The notes beneath the pieces are model-generated. The model searched no databases. It was not told where the DNA came from and was given only the letters and a program-made list of their open reading frames with translations. Below are positions 35,152-41,656 of a DNA stretch of 64,000 nt, in pieces. The stretch is from Elizabethkingia meningoseptica_A (lineage in GTDB: Bacteria > Bacteroidota > Bacteroidia > Flavobacteriales > Weeksellaceae). Both the position numbers and the translations under genes were made by a program. The DNA lies in contig NZ_JBJDLK010000004.1 in NCBI RefSeq assembly GCF_045762675.1, positions 248,001 to 312,000 on the forward strand. Reading direction: 5' to 3'. Positions within the stretch are counted from its first letter, which is position 1; each line of letters opens with the position of its first letter.

Positions 35152-35658
35152 TTACATTAAGTCAATTATTCTTCCATTTTGAATTCTGAATGGACCTTGT
35201 AGATTATTATTTTCTTTAATTGCTTTATCCATTGCGATATAGAAATTTTCCCAATTTTGTTCTAATAAATTTATATCATTCGTTTCCCAGTATTCTCCTT
35301 CATCAAGAATATCAATACTTCCAAAATACTGTTTCAGAACATGAAGCAATTCGATAATCTTTAAATGTGTTTCGATTGGTGCAAATTGTGTTTTGCAATA
35401 TTCCTGAATATATAGGTCTTTATCAAATTCGAAAATTAAAGGCTCTGAATTTTCATGTGGTATTACATGGATTCCTTTTGTTGGTCCTTCATAGTCCCAA
35501 TTTTCATCATTTTTTATTCTTTCCAGAACTTTAGATTCATTTTCAAACTGAAAATATTCCCAGTTTTGAAACTTAGAAAACTCAATTACTTTTTTTATCA
35601 GAACATCATAGTTTTCATCATTTTTAAGCCTTCCTTCAAAGTGTATTGTTATTCCCAT
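35152..35658 (-). CDS. Hypothetical protein, 168 aa
   Basis: It is a soluble protein with no signal peptide and a mixed alpha/beta look. It has a strand start (GITIHFEGRLKNDENYD), then NWDYEGPTKGIHVIPHENSE and a helical C-terminal half (NLLEQNWENFYIAMDKAIKE). The pattern is seen in uncharacterised cytoplasmic flavobacterial proteins, but I cannot name a family. A REP-like palindrome follows its stop. Confidence 0.55.
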   Translation of the reverse strand: MGITIHFEGRLKNDENYDVLIKKVIEFSKFQNWEYFQFENESKVLERIKNDENWDYEGPTKGIHVIPHENSEPLIFEFDKDLYIQEYCKTQFAPIETHLKIIELLHVLKQYFGSIDILDEGEYWETNDINLLEQNWENFYIAMDKAIKENNNLQGPFRIQNGRIIDLM

Positions 35659-35705
35659 AATATTAATTTGCTATTTGATTAATCTTAATTGTCATATTGA
35701 ACGTT

Positions 35706-36218
35706 TTACTCATTTTCGAAAATAACACCACTTTCCTTATCCATTTGTGTACGTTCTTGTTGTGACATCCTTTTTCTTAAAACTTTTGTAGTGTAAGCAC
35801 CTTTTACAATATTTTTATCAATATACAACCAGTCTGTTATATTTTGAGGATTAATCTCAATGGTGTCCCCCAATTTTACTTCCATAGTTGAAATTGGTTT
35901 ATCATCTACTATTCCGTAGAATTTATTGTCGAAATATTCAACTTTACTTATCCATATATGTTCACCTCCGGAATCTGCAGTAGTAAATCTTTCTTTCAGT
36001 GCAAAATTGTAATAATCAGGATTGTGACTTTCTATTGCTTCTTTGAATTTGTATAATGATTTTTGTGCATTTTCTATTGCTGTATCCATTTCATTATCTT
36101 CTCCTGACAAAACATGAACATCAGGTTCATTATCTCTTTTTACAATTTTATCTTTTTTCTGACAGCTTAGCAGTGCGATGCATAAAAGTAGATAGATTGA
36201 AAATTTAGGGTGTATCAT
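35706..36218 (-). CDS. Hypothetical lipoprotein, 170 aa
   Basis: It has a lipoprotein signal (IYLLLCIALLSCQKKDK) followed by a polar linker and a short folded part of about 120 residues. The sequence VKLGDTIEINPQNITDWLYI and the preceding AENEM-like acidic helix resemble the DUF2314-type domain often seen after such lipoprotein leaders. This is a weak match. It ends with a Lys/Arg/Glu-rich tail (RKRMSQQERTQMDKESG). Confidence 0.55.
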   Translation of the reverse strand: MIHPKFSIYLLLCIALLSCQKKDKIVKRDNEPDVHVLSGEDNEMDTAIENAQKSLYKFKEAIESHNPDYYNFALKERFTTADSGGEHIWISKVEYFDNKFYGIVDDKPISTMEVKLGDTIEINPQNITDWLYIDKNIVKGAYTTKVLRKRMSQQERTQMDKESGVIFENE

Positions 36219-36371
36219 TTAATTTGATATTGTTAATTTAGGTTATATAATTATAAGATTGTTTTCTTCTAATGGCTGTGTAATATATTGATTACAGAAC
36301 ATGGTTGTGTAAAAAAGTAGAGGTGTTCTACACACCCTTAATATTTCTCAACGAAATATAGTCTATAGTTT

Positions 36372-36950
36372 TTAAGTTATAAAAGTAATTGTAGTTTCTT
36401 TTACTACCCAACTTCCATCTTTTTGTTTTTCCAGCAGATATCCGAAGCCAGTACCAAAACTAAAATCGTGATAAATTAATTCTATATAAGCATAATTATT
36501 ATTAAAGTATACGGGATTTGAGAACTGATATAATTCAATAGGATTTTGAATTTCAGTCTTGTTGGCCAGTTTTATATTCAGGTTTATTTTATCATCAATT
36601 GTTATAGAATCAAAAATATATTTGTCCTGCTTTAATATATTTAAAGAGTCTGTTTTTCTTTCTCCGGATTGGCTATTTTTTAAATCAAGTAATCGAATAA
36701 TACTTTTATTAAAAACCGGCGGCGGTGGCGGCTCTTCTCTCAATATTTCTTTTTGACTGGGAATATAGATTTTTAGTAGTCGGAGTTTTGGATTAACTAA
36801 AAATATATTGTTTCTTGGAGCTTTCCGATTGGCTTCATATTTTAAAACAGCATTCACTATTCTGTTTAGTTCTGTTTTCTCTCCTGTATGATTGGGAGAA
36901 CAACCAACTATAAAAATAAATGGAAGTATTAGCCAATATATTTGCTTCAT
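36372..36950 (-). CDS. Hypothetical lipoprotein, 192 aa
   Basis: The lipoprotein signal (LILPFIFIVGCSPNHT) is followed by a basic stretch (YEANRKAPRNN) and a conspicuous Pro run (REEPPPPPVFNKS). A beta-rich C-terminal part ends in GSWVVKETTITFIT. The four-base overlap of its start with the end of the XRE regulator gene shows translational coupling. No function is recognised. Confidence 0.6.
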   Translation of the reverse strand: MKQIYWLILPFIFIVGCSPNHTGEKTELNRIVNAVLKYEANRKAPRNNIFLVNPKLRLLKIYIPSQKEILREEPPPPPVFNKSIIRLLDLKNSQSGERKTDSLNILKQDKYIFDSITIDDKINLNIKLANKTEIQNPIELYQFSNPVYFNNNYAYIELIYHDFSFGTGFGYLLEKQKDGSWVVKETTITFIT

Positions 36951-37360
36951 TTATCCTTAGATATAAACTGCTCCAGCCTGGCCATCATTTCGTCTTTTTC
37001 TTTCAGCATTCTTTCGTACAAAGCAATTTTTTCTTCGTGAAGTTTTATTACCTGATCAAGTGGGTTGAAAACTGGATTATCATTTCTCTGATAGCCAATG
37101 CCATGATCTCCAAAAGTATTTGCAATAATATTCACGGCTTGTTCTTCGTCCATGTTTTCAATGGCTTCCACCGGAATTTTCAGGATTTCAGAAATCTTAG
37201 CTAAAATATCTTGTTCTATGGTTTCTTTCTGCTCCAAAAGCGAAATCTTCTTTTGATTCCAGTCTTCACCAAGATCAAAAGCTAAAGCATCCTGCTTAAT
37301 GCCCAACATTTCACGAAAACGCTTGACATTTCTACCCTGATGTATTTTTTTGCTTTGCAT
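36947..37360 (-). CDS. XRE-family transcriptional regulator
   Basis: The frame is open to 37423, but the start at 37360 (MQSKKIHQGRN) gives a standard HTH protein of 137 residues and follows a TAnnTTTG box by 20 bases. The helix-turn-helix spans about residues 10-62 (VKRFREMLGIKQDALAFDLG..KKISLLEQKETIEQDILAKI). A C-terminal region with a Glu/Lys-rich coiled coil (LHEEKIALYERMLKEKDEMM) is typical of flavobacterial regulators of this type. It overlaps the lipoprotein gene, so it may regulate that gene or itself. Confidence 0.88.
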   Translation of the reverse strand: MQSKKIHQGRNVKRFREMLGIKQDALAFDLGEDWNQKKISLLEQKETIEQDILAKISEILKIPVEAIENMDEEQAVNIIANTFGDHGIGYQRNDNPVFNPLDQVIKLHEEKIALYERMLKEKDEMMARLEQFISKDK

Positions 37361-37380
37361 AGTTATGTGTCTTATAAAAA

Positions 37381-37388
37381 CAAATATA
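37381..37388 (-). promoter_or_regulatory. Predicted -7 box for the XRE regulator
   Basis: On the minus strand it reads TATATTTG, an exact TAnnTTTG match, 20 bases before the chosen start. It lies inside the longer frame and so supports the shorter one. Confidence 0.5.
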
Positions 37389-37746
37389 GGTAAATATTGG
37401 AGGATAAAAAATGCTCTGCCCACCCGTAATTTATCTGATTTGGAAAATAATGCATCCGGAAATTATAATCCCGTTCTGAAGTTGGAACGGAAGGTTGGGT
37501 TATCTTTATTAAGCAAAAGCGTGGGGAAGCGGTGTAAAGTTATCCACAATCATTTTTCAGCGTTCCATCATCGTTAATGTACTTAAATTCAAAATCCTGA
37601 TTTAATATTTTTCTTATTCGGCACGAGCGTGACGCTCGCGATAGCGTGGGGGATTATATATTCGTTTTATATTTTGAATTTAATAGAGAATAACTTTTTC
37701 ATTTAGTTAAGATAAGTATATTACTGTCATTGTAAAATGACATAAG
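37389..37746. other. Gap between TIR gene and XRE regulator
   Basis: No confident gene was found. On the minus strand, 37540-37621 is a short open stretch reading RIRKILNQDFEFKYINDDG and ending with a stop. It could be the tail of a decayed gene cut by the palindrome at 37620. It is short enough to be chance in AT-rich DNA. Confidence 0.4.
37620..37640. repeat. REP-like palindrome, copy 2
   Basis: The same 21-base core as at 35117 is present (inverted repeat CGAGCG-TGA-CGCTCG), here about 110 bases past the 3' end of the TIR gene. The flanking bases differ (ATAGCGTGGG versus CCAGCGAGGG) but keep the same spacing, indicating an older shared element. Confidence 0.75.
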
Positions 37747-38430
37747 CTATGGGGTCACTAATTCAGATAATTTTGTAGCTATATCAACCATTGATTCTTC
37801 AATTGTACTTAAACCACTTCTAGATCCAAGCAAAGGGCTGACTTCACGGAGTTCTTCAAACGTTGTATTGTGAATGATTGGAACAAGTAAATCACGAGCT
37901 AATAAAGCAGAAAGTTCTTTATCTGCAATACCTTCTCCTTTAACACGTTTAAGGAAGGATGGTGTTACTAATACTATACCAACACGAGACTTTGCTAATC
38001 CTTTATCAATTTCACGTAATAACGATGAACCTAACAAAACATCTTTTTCACTAAACCAAACCGTAACACCTTTTGATTCAAGTAAATCATGTAGTTCTTT
38101 AGCAGACTCTTTCCTATCATCCCAAGCATGGCAAAGAAAAACATCTCGGAGGTCGGGTAAGGAAGAACGTTTTTCTACATTTTCGCGAATGGGTGTCAAA
38201 GTTCGAATTTCTGCTGGTGTATAAAGAATAGATGAGCCTGCAGAACTCCAACGTGCCTTTATATTTCTTGATTGACCTTTACTACTACTACCAGAACTGC
38301 CCGAGGATGAATAAGGTGATGAATAAGTTGAATAAGAACTGTAACCACTATAACGATTACTACATGCTGGGCAGTTTGCTGCTGCGCTTGCTGTTCGATG
38401 ACCATTGACTGGTGCTGTACATTTTGCCAT
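37747..38430 (-). CDS. Stand-alone TIR-domain protein
   Basis: The 227-residue protein has three parts. The N-terminus has a Cys pair and small-residue-rich start (MAKCTAPVNGHRTASAAANC, then PACSNRY), possibly a zinc knuckle. A Ser/Tyr/Gly-rich linker follows (about residues 27-55). The C-terminal TIR domain (about 95-227) has RDVFLCHAWDDR (strand A/box 1), KGVTVWFSEKDVLLGSSLLR, the helix LLREIDKGLAKSRVG with the Glu expected to be catalytic, and VGIVLVTPSFLKR. Bacterial TIR domains often cleave or process NAD+, so a defence or signalling role is possible. No partner gene (STING, SMODS, Thoeris ThsA or a protease) is adjacent. Confidence 0.9.
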   Translation of the reverse strand: MAKCTAPVNGHRTASAAANCPACSNRYSGYSSYSTYSSPYSSSGSSGSSSKGQSRNIKARWSSAGSSILYTPAEIRTLTPIRENVEKRSSLPDLRDVFLCHAWDDRKESAKELHDLLESKGVTVWFSEKDVLLGSSLLREIDKGLAKSRVGIVLVTPSFLKRVKGEGIADKELSALLARDLLVPIIHNTTFEELREVSPLLGSRSGLSTIEESMVDIATKLSELVTP

Positions 38431-38585
38431 TTTTTTTATTTTAATGAAAATTATTTGAATCTGATAAATACATAGTTTTTCTTATCAGTATATGATTTAT
38501 TTTTTTTGTCAATTTAAAATATTAAAATAATATTTCCTTACGGAAAACCGTATTTATGTAAAATATTATTTAAAAGCACAAAAAA

Positions 38586-38607
38586 ACCGCTCTGTTTCCA
38601 GAACGGT
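38586..38607 (-). terminator. Terminator after groEL
   Basis: The inverted repeat ACCGCTCTG / CAGAACGGT (8 of 9 paired) with a 4-base loop is flanked by A and T runs. It sits 31 bases past the groEL stop and separates groEL from the TIR gene on the same strand. Confidence 0.85.
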
Positions 38608-38637
38608 TTTTTTATTTATTGCGTCGGTCGCTGACTG

Positions 38638-40263
38638 TTACATCATTCCCGGCATTCCACCACCCATTGGCATAGCTGGTTCGTCTTTTTTAATCTCAGT
38701 GATTACACACTCAGTTGTTAAAAGCATACCTGATACAGAAGCTGCATTTTCAAGGGCAACTCTTGTTACCTTAGTAGGGTCAATGATACCAGCTTCCAAC
38801 ATGTTTACATACTCATCGGTTTTAGCATTGTATCCGAAGTCACCTTGTCCTTCTGCTACTTTAGCCACGATTACAGAACCTTCACCACCTGCATTTGCAA
38901 CGATTTGTCTCAATGGCTCTTCAATGGCTCTTTTTACAATTTTAATACCGGTTGTTTCATCGGCATTAGCACCGGAAAGGTTGTTTAATGAAGAGATCGC
39001 TCTTACTAAAGCAACACCACCACCAGCAACGATACCTTCTTCTACCGCAGCTCTTGTTGCGTGAAGCGCATCGTCCACTCTGTCTTTTTTCTCTTTCATT
39101 TCAACTTCTGAAGCGGCACCTACGTAAAGTACAGCAACACCACCAGCTAACTTCGCTAATCTTTCCTGAAGTTTTTCTCTGTCGTAATCAGAAGTAGTCG
39201 TTTCCATCTGTGCTTTGATCTGTGCTACTCTTCCTTTGATTTTCGCTTCTTCACCACCACCGTTTACGATAGTTGTGTTGTCTTTGTCGATAGAAACTTT
39301 CTCAGCAGTTCCTAACATATCTAAAGTAATGTTTTCCATAGTGAAGCCCTGCTCTTCAGAAATCACCTGTCCACCTGTAAGGATAGCGATATCTTCTAAC
39401 ATTGCTTTTCTTCTGTCTCCGAATCCTGGTGCTTTAACAGCAGCAATTTTAAGAGATCCTCTTAATTTGTTTACCACTAAAGTTGCTAAAGCTTCACCTT
39501 CAACTTCTTCAGAGATAATTAATAAAGACTTACCACCTTGTGCAACCGGCTCAAGAACTGGTAATAATTCTTTCATTGAAGAGATTTTTTTCTCAACTAA
39601 AAGGATATAAGGATTGTCTAAATCTGCAACCATCTTCTCAGGATTGGTTACAAAGTAAGGAGACTGGTATCCTCTGTCGAACTGCATACCTTCTACAACA
39701 TCTACAGTTGTATCTGTACCTTTCGCTTCTTCCACAGTGATAACACCTTCTTTACCTACTTTACCGAAAGCTTCAGCGATTAAAGTACCGATAGTATCAT
39801 CATTGTTTGCAGAAATAGAAGCTACCTGCTCGATTTTTTCAGAAGAATCTCCAACAGACTGAGATTGAGATTTAAGGTTTTCCACAACAGCGATAACCGC
39901 TTTGTCGATACCTCTTTTTAAATCCATTGGGTTTGCACCTGCAGCTACGTTTTTAAGACCTTCTCTTACGATAGCCTGTGCCAATACAGTAGCGGTAGTA
40001 GTACCGTCTCCTGCGATATCATTGGTTTTGGAAGCCACTTCTTTTACCATCTGCGCTCCCATGTTTTCTACTTTGTCTTCAAGTTCGATTTCTTTTGCTA
40101 CAGAAACCCCGTCCTTGGTAACGTGTGGTGCACCGAAAGATTTTTCGATTACTACGTTTCTACCTTTAGGACCTAATGTTACTTTTACTGCATTTGCTAA
40201 TGCATCAACACCTCTTTTTAAAGCGTCTCTTGATTCAATATCGAATTTAATTTCTTTTGCCAT
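38638..40263 (-). CDS. groL: Chaperonin GroEL (60 kDa)
   Basis: The 541-residue protein is a clear GroEL from its start (AKEIKFDIESRDALKRGVDA) through the nucleotide-binding GDGTTTATVLAQAI and the apical-domain ALATLVVNKLRG to the Gly/Met-rich C-terminus (PMGGGMPGMM). It forms the double-ring folding chamber with GroES in the cytoplasm. It follows groES on the same strand with a 121-base spacer that holds short direct repeats. It is often heat-induced in other bacteria, but no HrcA/CIRCE element was seen here. Confidence 0.97.
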   Translation of the reverse strand: MAKEIKFDIESRDALKRGVDALANAVKVTLGPKGRNVVIEKSFGAPHVTKDGVSVAKEIELEDKVENMGAQMVKEVASKTNDIAGDGTTTATVLAQAIVREGLKNVAAGANPMDLKRGIDKAVIAVVENLKSQSQSVGDSSEKIEQVASISANNDDTIGTLIAEAFGKVGKEGVITVEEAKGTDTTVDVVEGMQFDRGYQSPYFVTNPEKMVADLDNPYILLVEKKISSMKELLPVLEPVAQGGKSLLIISEEVEGEALATLVVNKLRGSLKIAAVKAPGFGDRRKAMLEDIAILTGGQVISEEQGFTMENITLDMLGTAEKVSIDKDNTTIVNGGGEEAKIKGRVAQIKAQMETTTSDYDREKLQERLAKLAGGVAVLYVGAASEVEMKEKKDRVDDALHATRAAVEEGIVAGGGVALVRAISSLNNLSGANADETTGIKIVKRAIEEPLRQIVANAGGEGSVIVAKVAEGQGDFGYNAKTDEYVNMLEAGIIDPTKVTRVALENAASVSGMLLTTECVITEIKKDEPAMPMGGGMPGMM

Positions 40264-40384
40264 TTTTATTGTATTAATGTACTGTGTACAACGTACAAAG
40301 TACCTGGTTTAAATTGTTTAGTAATTGATTTAATCAGTCATTGATGAATACATTGTACTTTTTACCTGGTACAACGTACACATG
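40264..40384. repeat. Short direct repeats in the groES-groEL spacer
   Basis: GTACAACGTACA occurs at 40286-40297 and 40369-40380, and each copy is next to a TACCTGGT block. The GTAC-rich sequence makes several small palindromes. The spacer is much longer than the few bases that usually separate groES and groEL. Confidence 0.65.
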
Positions 40385-40663
40385 TTACCCGATGATTCCT
40401 AATAAATCAGCTTCTCTTACGATTAAGTAGTCTTTACCTTCTAATTTTAATTCAGAACCTGTGTATTTTCCGTAAAGTACTTTGTCACCAACTTTTACAG
40501 TCATTGGTTCGTCTTTTTTTCCATTTCCAACAGCTACAACTGTACCTTCCTGTGGTTTCTCTTTTGCAGTGTCCGGGATAATAATTCCTGAAGCGGTTTT
40601 AGTCTCTGCAGCGATAGGTTCTACAAGAACTCTGTCTGCTAATGGTTTGAAGTTTACTGACAT
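40385..40663 (-). CDS. groS: Co-chaperonin GroES (10 kDa)
   Basis: The 92-residue protein matches GroES over its full length. The N-terminal strand is FKPLADRVLVEPI, the mobile loop is ETKTASGIIIPDTAKEKPQ, and the roof and C-terminal strands are EGTVVAVGNGK and YGKYTGSELKLEGKDYLIV. It caps the GroEL ring. A 30-base stretch of tandem TTGGTTA-type repeats lies upstream of it. Confidence 0.97.
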   Translation of the reverse strand: MSVNFKPLADRVLVEPIAAETKTASGIIIPDTAKEKPQEGTVVAVGNGKKDEPMTVKVGDKVLYGKYTGSELKLEGKDYLIVREADLLGIIG

Positions 40664-40717
40664 AATTATCTTAATTTTTTTGATTTCTGCTTAATCTTTC
40701 CTCCAACAATGTGCCAA

Positions 40718-40750
40718 GTTGGTTATTGGTTATTGGTTGTCGGTTGTTGG
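40718..40750. repeat. Tandem heptamer-like repeats upstream of groES
   Basis: The stretch contains GGTTATT, GGTTATT, GGTTGTC and GGTTGTT in a row, a short imperfect tandem array next to the groES promoter region. The minus-strand counterpart near it reads TTGGCACATTGTTGG. Confidence 0.6.
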
Positions 40751-41602
40751 TAAAAAAATGGCAGAATTTTTACCGTGATCAGAAATTTTGGCAGAAAAAA
40801 TGAAAATGAAATTTTAAAAACAGAAACATAAAGGCATAAATCTGTAAGCACCTCAGTCAATTTGAAAATTTGGAAATGTGTTAATGAGAGAAATGAGCAA
40901 TAAGCAATAAACAATGCGTAATATCCAGTGTATTGGTCATGCTGAACGGAGTCGAAGCATCTAACCATAATAGATTCATAAATTTTACCATTAAAAAATT
41001 AAAGCAATTTAGCTTGATGCATGCTGTTTAATAAACTTAATATCTTAATGGTTGAAAGAAAAACCGCAAAAGACACAAAAGCTTTTTAGGCACTTAAGTC
41101 ACCTGAGTTTATTACTTTGAAAATACAAAAGTGCACCTAAGTTAGAAAATCTTTGATTTTCTGTATCTGCATTCTCCTGTAAGATCAGCGAGAAATAATA
41201 ATACAATCAAGTAAGTATTTCATGAACATATGAATGATCGAATAGGCCAATTGATAATAAGTAATAACCAGCGTGTTTGTCATGCTGAGCGTAGTCGAAG
41301 CATCTAACCATAATAGATTCATAAATTTTACCATTAAAAAATTAAAGCAATTTAGCTTGATGCATGCTGTTTAATAAACTTAATATCTTAATGGTTGAAA
41401 GAAAAACCGCAAAAGACACAAAAGCTTTTAACCACTTAAGTCACTTTAGCCTATTACTTTGAAAATACAAAAGTTCACCTAAGTTAGAAAATCCGGGATT
41501 TTCTTTGTATTGTGCCCATGTGCAATTTCCATGGAAATGTATGTACTTCTTTACTGGAAGAAATTCTATGTTTCTAGATAGTTTCAGGATATTAAAATAA
41601 AA
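40751..41602. repeat. Second tandem intergenic repeat array, two units
   Basis: No gene was found. Two units of the dispersed repeat family fill about 40936-41505 with a period near 343 bases. Shared blocks are GTCGAAGCATCTAACC, TAATAGATTC, AATTTTACCATTAAAAAATT, GCAATTTAGCTTGATGCATG, ATAAACTTAATATCTTAATG and CGCAAAAGACACAAAAGC. Each unit ends in a hairpin GAAAATC-nnn-GATTTTC with loop TTT (41145-41161) or CGG (41488-41504). The block AAACTTAATATCTTAATGG is the same as in the 24.5 kb array. Confidence 0.9.
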
Positions 41603-41628
41603 CAGCCTTATCACGCATGATAAGGCTG
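41603..41628 (-). terminator. Terminator after the M1 peptidase gene
   Basis: The 11-base inverted repeat CAGCCTTATCA / TGATAAGGCTG has a 4-base loop. On the minus strand it runs into a short T-rich stretch, about 30 bases past the gene's stop. Confidence 0.8.
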
Positions 41629-41656
41629 AATCATATTAATTAATAATTGGTATTGG

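Noticed and set aside
37350..37577. Plus-strand frame over the XRE promoter region
   Set aside because: Its translation has no domain, it overlaps the regulator's promoter and 5' end, and the minus-strand reading is better supported.
39540..39740. Plus-strand ORFs across the groEL region
   Set aside because: They are shadows of the strongly conserved groEL frame, with low-complexity translations.
40681..40720. TTGGCACATTGTTGG upstream of groES (minus strand) looked like a sigma-54 -24/-12 site
   Set aside because: The spacing between the GG and the expected GC is off by one and the -12 block reads TTGG, not TTGC. Not good enough to call.
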